Positions 47,746 to 56,515 of a stretch of 64,000 bases of DNA are shown here, piece after piece. Both the position numbers and the translations under genes were made by a program. The stretch comes from Acidobacteriota bacterium (GTDB taxonomy: Bacteria > Acidobacteriota > Blastocatellia > Pyrinomonadales > Pyrinomonadaceae), in contig JAFDVK010000034.1 in assembly GCA_018269005.1 (NCBI GenBank), positions 1 to 64,000 of the forward strand, read 5' to 3'. Every line of letters begins with the position of its first letter. The first letter of the stretch is position 1. The notes beneath the pieces were generated by a model. The model saw only the letters and a list, made by a program, of their open reading frames with translations. It ran no database searches and was not told the origin of the DNA.

Positions 47746-49041
47746 ATGGGCCAGTATGACAATGTCGTCTCGGTGATCTTGGGCGGCGGCGCAGGCTCCC
47801 GCCTTTTCCCACTAACCGGTGAAAGGTCAAAGCCTGCGGTTCCGCTCGGCGGCAAGTACCGCCTCATAGATATTCCCGTTTCCAACTGCATAAATTCGGG
47901 CATCACGCAGATCTTTGTCCTTACACAGTATAATTCTGCGTCGCTGAATCGCCACGTCTCGACGACGTATAGATTTTCGTCATTCTCGACGGGATTTGTC
48001 GAGGTTCTCGCGGCGGAACAAACGCGCGACAATCCGGAATGGTTCCAAGGAACCGCAGATGCCGTTCGGCAAATGCTTCCGCACGTGCGTGATTGGCACG
48101 TCGACACACTGCTCATTCTGTCCGGCGACCATCTTTACAGGATGGATTATTCGAAGTTTCTCGAACGTCATTTTTCTTCCGGGGCGGACCTTACGGTCTC
48201 GGTCATTCCTTCGCGTCGTGAAGATGCTGAGGAATTCGGCCTGCTGAAAACGGATGAGACCGGCCGCATCATCGAATTCAAAGAAAAGCCAAAAGGCGCC
48301 GACCTCGACGCGATGCGGGTCGATACGCGTTCGCTTGGCCTTACCGACGCCGAGGCCGAAGCACGCCCGTTCCTTGCCTCGATGGGCATCTACGTATTTA
48401 ATTACGCAAAGCTCGTGGAACTCTTGAATATCGACCGCGACTGGGTCGATTTCGGCAAGCAGATCATTCCCGCGGCGATAGAAAAATATTCGGTTCAGGC
48501 CCATCTTTTCAACGGCTACTGGGAAGACATCGGGACGATACGCGCGTTCTATGAGGCGAACCTCGACCTTGCATCGCCCTTGCCGAAATTCAACTTCTTC
48601 AACGCGGCGGCACCGATCTATACCCGAAGCCGCTATCTTCCGCCATCAAAGGTCCACGACTGCACGGTCGATAATTCGATGATAAGCGAAGGCTGCATCC
48701 TGAGCGGCGTTACGATCCGGAATTCGATCGTCGGGCTGCGTGCTCGTATCGACAAGGGCGTCGTGATCGAAAATTCGATCGTGATGGGCTCCGACATCTT
48801 TGAGGCGATCGAGGATATCCGAGAAAATCTCGAACGCCAAGTGCCGCATATCGGCATCGATGAGAACACCGTCATCCGCAACGCGATCATCGACAAGAAT
48901 GTCCGCATCGGAAAAGACGTTCAGCTGATCAATCGCGAAGGCGTCGAGCATTTCGATTCGCCGGATCGGTCGTACTACATCCGCGATAAGATCATCATCG
49001 TCCCGAAGAACGCGATCATCCCCAACGGCACGGTCATTTGA
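47746..49041 (+). CDS. glgC: Glucose-1-phosphate adenylyltransferase
   Basis: A 431-residue ADP-glucose pyrophosphorylase. Seen are [36 protein letters not shown] (ATP/regulatory), the GTADAV and GDHLYRMDY motifs, FKEKPKG for sugar-phosphate binding, and a C-terminal left-handed beta helix (residues about 300-431). It makes ADP-glucose for glycogen synthesis. The longer homologues of photosynthetic bacteria have the same build. No other glg gene is next to it. Confidence 0.95.
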   Translation: MGQYDNVVSVILGGGAGSRLFPLTGERSKPAVPLGGKYRLIDIPVSNCINSGITQIFVLTQYNSASLNRHVSTTYRFSSFSTGFVEVLAAEQTRDNPEWFQGTADAVRQMLPHVRDWHVDTLLILSGDHLYRMDYSKFLERHFSSGADLTVSVIPSRREDAEEFGLLKTDETGRIIEFKEKPKGADLDAMRVDTRSLGLTDAEAEARPFLASMGIYVFNYAKLVELLNIDRDWVDFGKQIIPAAIEKYSVQAHLFNGYWEDIGTIRAFYEANLDLASPLPKFNFFNAAAPIYTRSRYLPPSKVHDCTVDNSMISEGCILSGVTIRNSIVGLRARIDKGVVIENSIVMGSDIFEAIEDIRENLERQVPHIGIDENTVIRNAIIDKNVRIGKDVQLINREGVEHFDSPDRSYYIRDKIIIVPKNAIIPNGTVI

Positions 49042-49254
49042 ACGGGCGCACTTCGATGCCTTGCATCTGCGCTAAAAAGTGGTATTATCGCGAACGGTTT
49101 TTTAGTGCCTTACAAGAATTAGTTTTACTGTCTTCACTTTTCGCCGACGCGTTTGTCGGCATTTACGGTCGAGCTTCGTAACAGAACACGGCCGCTGGCG
49201 TTACTTGGTTTTTTAGATCAATTTCAAAATTTTCCGAAGAACTGGAGGAGTCGT

Positions 49255-50670
49255 GTGAATAGAAAGCATTTTCTCGCATACTGCGGTTTGATCTTTATCG
49301 GCCTCATAGTTTCCCTGGCTATCGTTACGGCAGGGATCGAGGCCGCAACTATTTTGAGCGAAGGTTTTGAGGCCGGCGGCAAGACCGCCTACGCAGCCGG
49401 CAACGTAACTCTCGGGACGGGCAGTTGGTATATGAACGATGCCCTTACGGGCAACTCTTCGAGCGACCGAAAGACAGGTTCGTATTCGGCACGCGTGCGA
49501 AACACCGGCAGCGTCCGCATGAATTTCAACGTTTCTTCGGCCGGCACATTCTCCGTTAAGCACGCTAAATATGGCTCGGACGGCACGAGCACTTGGGAGC
49601 TTTGGAAATCGACGAACAACGGCTCGTCGTGGACAAAGGTCGGCTCGACCGTTACAACGAGCTCGACTTCTTTGAAGACCGCGAGCTTTACCGTGAACTC
49701 GGGATCGGCCATTCGCTTTGAGCTTAGGAAAGTTTCCGGCGGTTCGAACCGCATCAACTTCGATACGGTTTCGATAACCAATTATTCAGCTTCGACCCCG
49801 ACCCCGACGCCCACCGCAACGCCGACGCCGACACCAACTCCGCCGCCATCGTCGAACGTTCATCTCACGATGGGCAATCCTTCAAATGCGGCGACCAACG
49901 TCAACACTCCGCTCAACTATCTCATGGAAAAATCGACCTACGCTCTCTCGTATAACAACGACGACCGCAGGCCGAATTGGGTGTCTTGGCATTTGGCTTC
50001 GAGCTGGCTAGGTTCGGCGCCAAGGCAGGATGATTTCCGCGCAGACACGACGCTTCCGTCCGGCTGGTATCAGGTAAAGGGTTCGGATTATTCAGGTTCA
50101 GGTTACGACCGCGGGCATATGTGTCCTTCCGGCGACAGGACCGCGACCGTCTCGGACAATTCATCGACGTTCCTGATGACGAATATGATCCCCCAAGCTC
50201 CTGACAACAATCAGGTAACGTGGGCATCGCTCGAAACCTATTGCCGCACGCTTGCGGGCCAAGGCAACGAGCTTTACATCATCTCGGGCGGCTGGGGAAC
50301 AAATGGCTATATCGGCAACGGCAACGTCGCCTTGCCGAACTACACATGGAAGGTGATCATCGTCCTGCCGAACGGTTCGAACGATGTTTCGCGGGTCACC
50401 ACATCGACCCGAACGATCGCCGTCCTGATGCCGAATCAGAACGACATCAGCAGCGATTGGCGGACTTTCCGCACATCGATCGACGACATCGAAAGCCTCA
50501 CCGGCTACGATTTTCTATCGAACGTGCCGACGTCGATCCAGAGCGTGATCGAATCGAGCGTGGATTCGAGCTTCGTCGCGGATTGGGAAGTTACGCTCGA
50601 TCAGTGGGCGATCGACGAGATCAAGGCTGAAAAAGCTTATCGGGAAACGGATCAGCGGCCGAGGAAATAA
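49255..50670 (+). CDS. Secreted DNA/RNA non-specific endonuclease
   Basis: A 471-residue exported nuclease starting at GTG with a strong Shine-Dalgarno (ggaggag). Signal/anchor segment at about 8-30, then a beta-rich domain (about 40-180), a Thr-Pro-rich linker (TPTPTPTATP...), and the NucA/EndA-type catalytic domain. The domain has DRGHMCPSGDR (catalytic His around residue 287) and the metal Asn in NMIPQAPDNNQ. It degrades DNA and RNA outside the cell. The N-terminal domain could bind a carbohydrate or surface; not proven. Confidence 0.88.
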   Translation: MNRKHFLAYCGLIFIGLIVSLAIVTAGIEAATILSEGFEAGGKTAYAAGNVTLGTGSWYMNDALTGNSSSDRKTGSYSARVRNTGSVRMNFNVSSAGTFSVKHAKYGSDGTSTWELWKSTNNGSSWTKVGSTVTTSSTSLKTASFTVNSGSAIRFELRKVSGGSNRINFDTVSITNYSASTPTPTPTATPTPTPTPPPSSNVHLTMGNPSNAATNVNTPLNYLMEKSTYALSYNNDDRRPNWVSWHLASSWLGSAPRQDDFRADTTLPSGWYQVKGSDYSGSGYDRGHMCPSGDRTATVSDNSSTFLMTNMIPQAPDNNQVTWASLETYCRTLAGQGNELYIISGGWGTNGYIGNGNVALPNYTWKVIIVLPNGSNDVSRVTTSTRTIAVLMPNQNDISSDWRTFRTSIDDIESLTGYDFLSNVPTSIQSVIESSVDSSFVADWEVTLDQWAIDEIKAEKAYRETDQRPRK

Positions 50671-50690
50671 CCTTGCCGTTGAGCAGCAAA

Positions 50691-50730
50691 AAAAGGCCGT
50701 CGCAGATAAAATGCGGCGGCCTTCATTTTT
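50691..50730. terminator. Bidirectional terminator
   Basis: A 12-bp stem (50693-50704 with 50712-50723, one G-T pair) with a 7-nt loop. It is followed by cattttt on the plus strand and a run of seven T on the minus strand. It lies between the convergent nuclease and VWA genes. Confidence 0.88.
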
Positions 50731-50737
50731 GACCTTG

Positions 50738-51925
50738 TTAAATACCTGCAAGAGTTCGCCTGCTGTCGCCGACGATATAGCTCGTCTTTGCACGGACAAC
50801 GACATTCGGACGATGCACGCGGATCTTGATCTGCCGGCGTTCGCCTACCATGCCGACCTTGTCAGGATAATAGCCGAGCGTGTATTGCCGACGAAGCTCT
50901 TCAGCAATGCCGGCAAAAGCGGCCTGCAGGTTGTAGATCGAATCGGCCTCGAATTCCCTGCCGCCGGTCTTCTGAGCAAGAGCGAGAAGATATTGCCGTC
51001 CGCGTTCGTATTCCGCACGGCTTCCGCCGCCCGGAGCGCCGCTTCCGACCTGCACATTGCCGCCCGTGATGATCGCACCGAGAATATCCGCCATTGTAAC
51101 CCGCCTATTCTGTCGGCGCGGGGCGGGATAGCCCGTTCCTTGGCCCGAGAGATCGCTCGACGTATCGAATCGGATCGGATAGAAAAGAGCGTCGAGTTCT
51201 TCGGCCGCCGCCGTCGTGCTCTCGATCGTCGCACGACGCGATGTCGTATCAACACCGTCGGTAAACAGCACAACAGCCTTTCGCCCTTGGATGCCCGAAA
51301 GACGTTTCCGGATCACGTCATCGACGGCGTCATAAAGGCTCGTGCCGTCTCCGAACGCCGCCTGCTGGATCGCTTCCTTTAATTCGTATCGATTGTTCGT
51401 GACCGGGCTTAGAACGTGTATATACTCGTCGAACGACATCACCATCACGCGATCCGCCGGACGCAGATTGTCCACGAACGCCATCGCCGCGCGCTGAATC
51501 TCGTCCATACGGAACTGCGTCGAAGGGCTCACATCCAAAAGCAGAATGACCGTAAAGGGCTGCTCGACAGACTGAAAATATTCGACCTTTTGCGGCGTTC
51601 CGTTCTCGAATATCTGAAAATCCTGCTGCCCGAGCCCCGAGATAAACCTGCCGTCGCGATCGAGCACCGACACCGGCATAGTTACAAGATTCGTTTCGAC
51701 GCGAATGACATCGTCATCGCCAATGGTCGGCTCGGCAGATGATTCCGTAGATGACGGCGAATTTTGGGCTCCGCCGAGTACGGGCGGACCGCCTCGATTC
51801 GGAGTTGGCGTCGGGATAGGCGTCGGAGCTACGCGCGGACGCGTCGAGCGGTTGCTTTGGCCGAACGCGGCAAGCCCAAGGACACACACCGCGAACGAGA
51901 GGAACAAGATTCTTCTAAATGACAT
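50738..51925 (-). CDS. Exported VWA-domain protein
   Basis: A 395-residue protein with signal peptide (MSFRRILFLSFAVCVLGLAAFG), a Pro-rich linker, and a von Willebrand factor A domain with the MIDAS DxSxS motif in LLLDVSPST and the later threonine/aspartate metal residues (FTDGVD). Its C-terminal region has the style of the Acidobacteria-type 'VWFA-related' proteins. Likely a surface adhesion or binding protein. ATG at 51925 chosen over an upstream one. Confidence 0.85.
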   Translation of the reverse strand: MSFRRILFLSFAVCVLGLAAFGQSNRSTRPRVAPTPIPTPTPNRGGPPVLGGAQNSPSSTESSAEPTIGDDDVIRVETNLVTMPVSVLDRDGRFISGLGQQDFQIFENGTPQKVEYFQSVEQPFTVILLLDVSPSTQFRMDEIQRAAMAFVDNLRPADRVMVMSFDEYIHVLSPVTNNRYELKEAIQQAAFGDGTSLYDAVDDVIRKRLSGIQGRKAVVLFTDGVDTTSRRATIESTTAAAEELDALFYPIRFDTSSDLSGQGTGYPAPRRQNRRVTMADILGAIITGGNVQVGSGAPGGGSRAEYERGRQYLLALAQKTGGREFEADSIYNLQAAFAGIAEELRRQYTLGYYPDKVGMVGERRQIKIRVHRPNVVVRAKTSYIVGDSRRTLAGI

Positions 51926-52007
51926 CGACGTCTCCAAAAATTCCGACACTTTTAGCCGTTGATTAGAGGAGAGTGCTTCTTTGATTAGGCCGCGGGCGTG
52001 CGAGTTG

Positions 52008-53147
52008 CTAAGAATTTCGGTCCAGGGCCTCGCAAGCGAGGTCGTGGAATCGACGCCGCACGGAATTGATGTTCACGAACGGCAGTTCGCGGTCGTGCGT
52101 GCGGTTAGTGAGCAGGATGAAGATCACCTGCTTGATAGGGTCGAGCCAGAGACTTGTGCCCGTAAACCCAAGATGGCCAAAGCTTTGCGGCGAAAGATGG
52201 CTCCCGGCGGTCGAGTCCTTCGTGCTCGCAAGCTGAAAGCCGAACGAGCGGTCTTCCGAATATTGTCCCGCCGTGAAGTTCCTTGAAAAAAGTTGGCAGG
52301 TATCGGTCCGCAGCAGGCTCGTCGTTCCGCGGAGGAACTGCTGAGCGAGCAAGAATACGTCTTCCGCGGTCGAAAAAAGCCCCGCGTGGCCCGCGACTCC
52401 GTCCATAAAATACGCATTTCCGTCGTGGACCTCGCCCCAGATCGGCTCTTTGCGAAGCCAACGCTCCGCTCGGCGTTCGGCTTCTTCGCTCGTAAGATAG
52501 CCGTCATTCTCACACGTCTCGCGCTCAAAGCGATTGCCATCCTCAGACGCTGCGATCCGCCTTCGCAACTCACCGGAAGGGCAGTAGCCCGTATCCTTCA
52601 AGCCGAGCGGTTTGAAGATCAGTTCGGATGCCGCATCGGCGATCTTGCGGCCCGTCAGTTTCTCGACGATCGCAGCAAGCAGAATGAAATTCAGATCGCT
52701 GTAAACAACATCCCGATCCGGGCTCGGTTCCGCACTGAGAATATACTCCAACACCGCCTCACGATCCTCTGCGAGCAGATAGAGCGGCCGCCAAGCCGGA
52801 AGCCCGCTCGTGTGCGTAGCAAGTTCGAGGATCGTCGTGCGGCCGATCGCCGAACCGACGCTCTCAGGCAGCACGTCGCTCAAGGCCAATTCGATCGCCA
52901 ACTCGCCTCGGTCGATCAATATCGCCGCAAGCAGCGTCGTAACGAGCACCTTTGTCACGCTCGCAAGGTCGTAGATCGTGCTCGGCGTCGCAAGGATGCT
53001 CTCCGGCCTTACCACGGCCTTTCCAAGGGCATCCAAAAAGACCGGCTCGCCCTCGAACCCGACGAGGTACACCGCCGAAGGGAAATCGCCCGCTCTGATG
53101 CGGCCCTCAAGCAGCTCGTTTATCTTTCTGTCGGAAAAATGGGTCAT
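52008..53147 (-). CDS. Beta-lactamase-family serine hydrolase
   Basis: A 379-residue class C/serine-hydrolase-like protein. The catalytic SxxK is S63-V-T-K66; YSD (for YxN) follows around 145, and the HxGxTG motif HLGFTG is near the C-terminus. No signal peptide is visible, so it may be cytoplasmic; substrates could be esters, peptides or beta-lactams. Not assigned to resistance. Confidence 0.88.
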   Translation of the reverse strand: MTHFSDRKINELLEGRIRAGDFPSAVYLVGFEGEPVFLDALGKAVVRPESILATPSTIYDLASVTKVLVTTLLAAILIDRGELAIELALSDVLPESVGSAIGRTTILELATHTSGLPAWRPLYLLAEDREAVLEYILSAEPSPDRDVVYSDLNFILLAAIVEKLTGRKIADAASELIFKPLGLKDTGYCPSGELRRRIAASEDGNRFERETCENDGYLTSEEAERRAERWLRKEPIWGEVHDGNAYFMDGVAGHAGLFSTAEDVFLLAQQFLRGTTSLLRTDTCQLFSRNFTAGQYSEDRSFGFQLASTKDSTAGSHLSPQSFGHLGFTGTSLWLDPIKQVIFILLTNRTHDRELPFVNINSVRRRFHDLACEALDRNS

Positions 53148-53221
53148 AAATTCAGCTGTTTGACACTCGCCGAAGATAAAAATACAGTCTAACTATACTT
53201 TTTGGAGGTTCCATTGGCACT

Positions 53222-53653
53222 ATGAGCAAGGCAGAATCAGCAGATCTTATTCTCAAACTTTACGACCTGCGTCGCGAGGCGACCATGCGCAAGGCGCGCG
53301 ACTGGGTCTTTATGTTCACACCCAAGAGTGCGGACGACATCCTGAACACGATGATGGATCCGGAAGTCGGTGCGTATCTGCGTATGGTCGGTTCCTACTG
53401 GGATATGGCCGCCGCGATGGTGAATCACGGCGCGATCGACGCCGATCTTTTCGGCGAAACCAACGGAGAGCACTACATTATCTTTGCGAAGATCGAACCT
53501 TTCCTCGCCGAGCTTCGCGAAAAGATAGGTTCGCCCGACGCTTACAAGAACCTTGAGACGCTTACGATGTCCACTCCCGAGAACACCGCACGCCTCAGAA
53601 AAACGCAGGAATGGTTGAAGGCTCTCGAAGAGCGATCTGCCGCCGCCAGCTAG
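53222..53653 (+). CDS. Hypothetical protein, 143 aa
   Basis: A 143-residue soluble alpha-rich protein (MSKAESADLILKLYDLRREATMRKARDWVFMFTPKSADDILN...). It has no signal or membrane segment. Related-looking proteins are seen in Acidobacteria-type genomes, but no domain name is assigned. A GGAGG precedes the start by about 13 nt. Divergent from the beta-lactamase-family gene. Confidence 0.7.
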   Translation: MSKAESADLILKLYDLRREATMRKARDWVFMFTPKSADDILNTMMDPEVGAYLRMVGSYWDMAAAMVNHGAIDADLFGETNGEHYIIFAKIEPFLAELREKIGSPDAYKNLETLTMSTPENTARLRKTQEWLKALEERSAAAS

Positions 53654-53774
53654 GACCGCAAGGATCGAAAAAACTCTTGGCCGCATCGTTCCTCGCGAAC
53701 CTTGTGGCCTTTTTGTTCACGTCGTCCAAAACAAACGTCGAGACAGCCTACGTTCCGAAATGGGATAAAAAGGG

Positions 53775-53802
53775 TTGACAGAAGTGTAAATGGTTGTATC
53801 AT
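53775..53802 (+). promoter_or_regulatory. Near-consensus promoter of the AT-rich gene pair
   Basis: TTGACA at 53775-53780 with 16-17 bp to TATCAT at 53797-53802. The leader to the ATG at 53847 is about 40 nt and ends in a GAGGG Shine-Dalgarno. Stronger-looking than most promoters in the window. Confidence 0.7.
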
Positions 53803-53846
53803 GTCAGATATTCAAGCGGACAAACTGACTTGGCGAGGGCTTAATT

Positions 53847-54500
53847 ATGGCAGCGCAAAACTTTCTGCTCATGGTTGATGATTTGCAGTTTCCTGACTTT
53901 GGGGACGATGATTCAAAGAAGAACTTTCGGTTGCTCATTACGATTCTTGGTAATGATGCTGATGGAGAACCGATTACACTTCTGGCGGCATTACCACCAG
54001 TTAGTGAAGATAACTGGACCTGGAAGCCGGGAAAAAAGAAAGCTCAGAACTTTGTCCCCAATGATGGAAGAGGGCATATATTCATTGAACAATTGACGCC
54101 TGCGGCACGCCTTGTTTTGCACGAAAGGGTCGAGATTCTTTCGGTAGACGCTACTGTTCTTGACACCGGAGACAAGAACGCTCTGAGCCACCTGATCGAA
54201 ATTCTTAATGATATTTCGAAAGCTGGAATAGGTTTATTGACTGGCGGTGCCGGCGGCCTGTTCGCGAAACTTATCAAGTCTGCCGAAGGTAGCGTGCAGA
54301 ACAAGGCAAAAGAGCTAATGGAAGTGTGGGCAAAGATAAGCACTGCGGACAAACGACTTTTCAGAAAGGACTTCACACGCGTCGACTTCGGCCCCCTCTC
54401 ACCCGGGACGTTCAAAATTGAAGGTTGCGGTGTCCTAAAACATTCAAACGATAACAAGGGTGCCTACTCTATTTCATTCTCGTTGATTAAGGCTGGTTAG
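53847..54500 (+). CDS. Unknown protein of AT-rich island, 217 aa
   Basis: A 217-residue soluble protein (MAAQNFLLMVDDLQFPDFGDDDSKKNFRLLITILGND...). Its N-terminal half is beta-rich and hydrophobic, and the middle has a Gly-rich hydrophobic stretch (GIGLLTGGAGGLFAKLIKSAEG), possibly membrane-associating. No family is recognised. Base composition is AT-richer than neighbours, suggesting transfer. It precedes another unknown membrane protein. Confidence 0.65.
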   Translation: MAAQNFLLMVDDLQFPDFGDDDSKKNFRLLITILGNDADGEPITLLAALPPVSEDNWTWKPGKKKAQNFVPNDGRGHIFIEQLTPAARLVLHERVEILSVDATVLDTGDKNALSHLIEILNDISKAGIGLLTGGAGGLFAKLIKSAEGSVQNKAKELMEVWAKISTADKRLFRKDFTRVDFGPLSPGTFKIEGCGVLKHSNDNKGAYSISFSLIKAG

Positions 54501-54602
54501 GCAGAAATACAAGCAGGGTTGGTGACCACGCCCATCCTCGGTTTGTGACCGACCCGGGTAAGGAAATCCACGACGATAAATTAAGTGAATAAGGAGAGGG
54601 TT

Positions 54603-55391
54603 GTGAAAAAACAAGCCGATCGGTGGGATTGGGAGGTTGTCCTCGCTGTAATACTCTCAGCATGTTTTTTGGTGGTCTTGATCTACGGTTTTGTATATTT
54701 ACCCTGTCCAACCCCTGACCAACGCCGCTACCTGAGATTTTTTAGTGCCTTGTTTGCCGCCCTCCTGTTTGGCATCTTGGGAAAAAGGTTTGGCTACATC
54801 ATAATTAAAGGCCCACATGCCGGATTTACTATTGGCGCGGTTGGCGGTATAGCAATATTTATCCTTCTCGTAACGGTGGTGGATCTATTTCCAGAAGGTC
54901 AGAGAGATGACCCTCGTTGTTTGCCGTCGCCATCGCCAACGCCATCGCCAACGCCATCGCCAACGCCATCGCCATTAGCTCATCTCCTTCTCAACGAAAA
55001 CCAACCTGTTGAGGTTCATTTTAAACATACGGAGAACGATGATGCGGCATATTTTTCTGTTCCAGTTCAGGTTTCCAACAACTACTCAAACGATTCAAGG
55101 GTCTGTGTTATCGTTGAGGAGGGAAACGAATATTACCTACAAACGTGCGAACCTGCAAAAAAAGACGGGATATACAATTTAGAAGCATGGAGTGGCGGCG
55201 GAAAGGGAAATCTACCAGTATTAGGCAAAGCCAAGAAAGTCTGGGCCATGCTGTCAACATCCCAGTCAATAGATAACTTCAAAGCCTTGGGCAAACCGGT
55301 TAGCTCAGACGGAAGCGAACTTTTCCCTACAGCTATCTCCGATAATAGACCTTCGGTGATCCTCGAGGACAATCAGCCTGAAACGAATTAA
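54603..55391 (+). CDS. Unknown membrane protein with SPTP linker and soluble domain
   Basis: A 262-residue protein. Three membrane segments (about 9-33, 42-60, 73-95) are followed by a Ser-Pro-Thr-Pro linker encoded by a 12-bp tandem repeat, then a C-terminal soluble domain (about 130-262) likely outside the cell. The GTG at 54603 has an AAGGAG Shine-Dalgarno 6 nt upstream and is preferred over the GTG at 54585. No family recognised. It sits 102 bp after the 217-aa gene. Confidence 0.65.
   Translation: MKKQADRWDWEVVLAVILSACFLVVLIYGFVYLPCPTPDQRRYLRFFSALFAALLFGILGKRFGYIIIKGPHAGFTIGAVGGIAIFILLVTVVDLFPEGQRDDPRCLPSPSPTPSPTPSPTPSPLAHLLLNENQPVEVHFKHTENDDAAYFSVPVQVSNNYSNDSRVCVIVEEGNEYYLQTCEPAKKDGIYNLEAWSGGGKGNLPVLGKAKKVWAMLSTSQSIDNFKALGKPVSSDGSELFPTAISDNRPSVILEDNQPETN
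54931..54976 (+). repeat. 12-bp tandem repeat inside the membrane-protein gene
   Basis: Nearly four copies of catcgccaacgc, encoding the SPTPSPTPSPTP linker. Such in-gene repeats can change length by slippage without a frameshift. Confidence 0.8.
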
Positions 55392-55479
55392 TTGCAGTCG
55401 GCGGAGCGGTTGAAATGGGAGGTCTTCACGCTCCTATCGCACCTCCTTTCGGCCAGCCGACAGGGCTTGGAGGGCTGAA

Positions 55480-56469
55480 TCAGATATAGCCACCAACCTC
55501 CAAATCCAACCTGTGTGCCTCGATCCTTTCGAGCACGCCGACCGCAAGCTTTAGCGCTCTCAGGCCGTCTTCGCCCGTGATCGGAGGCTTTTGATCTTTC
55601 TCGATCGCATCGAGAAATGCAGTTATCTCTGCCCTCAGCGGTTCGACATCGTTGATCTCAAGCCGATCTATCGCGATGCCTTCGAGCAGGTTCGTCGCCT
55701 CCGGTTTGAGCGAGGTCAGCGATGCGAACTTCGTCGCATAATCGAGCACGACATAAGAATTCGTCTGATAAAATCTCGTCTTCCTGATCTTTTCCGTCCC
55801 GATGCGCGATGCGGTAATGTTCGCGACCGTGCCGTTCGCAAATTCGATCCGAGCGTTGGCCGCATCGACCTTGTCCGAGATCACCGGAATACCGACCGCG
55901 TGAATTGCCGAAACTTCGACATCCGAACCGACCAGCCACTGCACGGCATCGAGATCGTGGATCATCACATCGAGCACGACATCGACATCCAGCGAGCGGT
56001 TCGGGAAAGGCGACACGCGATGTATCTCAAAATAAAGCGGCGTCGTAACCTTCGGCCTCAGGGCGACCATCGCGGGATTGTATCGCTCAAGCTGTCCGAC
56101 CATCAGCTTTGCACCTGAACTTTCTGCGGCCGCGATCATCCTTTCCGCATCCGAAACTGTCGATGCGATCGGCTTTTCGACGAGCACGTGCTTGCCGGCC
56201 TCAAGGAACGCGCACGCGATCTCGGCGTGAGTTTCGGTCGGCGTCGCGATCGATACGGCGTCAACCTTATCGAGCAAGTCACGCCAATCCGTAAAATGAG
56301 CCGCTCCATTCTCGCGGGCGATCCGCTTGGCCGTTTCTGCGTCCGTGTCGCAGGCCCCGACGAACTCAACACGGCCCTCGTGGGCCAATTCCGCGTAATT
56401 CCGAGCGTGATGACGCCCGAGACTTCCAACGCCGATCGCGGCCACACGTATTTTTCTATCACTCGCCAT
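55480..56469 (-). CDS. Gfo/Idh/MocA-family oxidoreductase
   Basis: A 329-residue oxidoreductase. The N-terminal Rossmann motif is VAAIGVGSLGRHHARNYAEL; the conserved HVLVEKPIA block (Lys as acid/base) is present, followed by the C-terminal alpha/beta domain with HDLDAVQWLVGSDV. Enzymes of this family act on sugars or sugar nucleotides. The ATG at 56469 is chosen over an upstream extension. Divergent from the GT39 gene by 46 bp. Confidence 0.9.
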   Translation of the reverse strand: MASDRKIRVAAIGVGSLGRHHARNYAELAHEGRVEFVGACDTDAETAKRIARENGAAHFTDWRDLLDKVDAVSIATPTETHAEIACAFLEAGKHVLVEKPIASTVSDAERMIAAAESSGAKLMVGQLERYNPAMVALRPKVTTPLYFEIHRVSPFPNRSLDVDVVLDVMIHDLDAVQWLVGSDVEVSAIHAVGIPVISDKVDAANARIEFANGTVANITASRIGTEKIRKTRFYQTNSYVVLDYATKFASLTSLKPEATNLLEGIAIDRLEINDVEPLRAEITAFLDAIEKDQKPPITGEDGLRALKLAVGVLERIEAHRLDLEVGGYI

Positions 56470-56515
56470 TTCTTCTAAGCTCTTTTTAGAGTAATACTTA
56501 ACATTCTGTTCTTTA

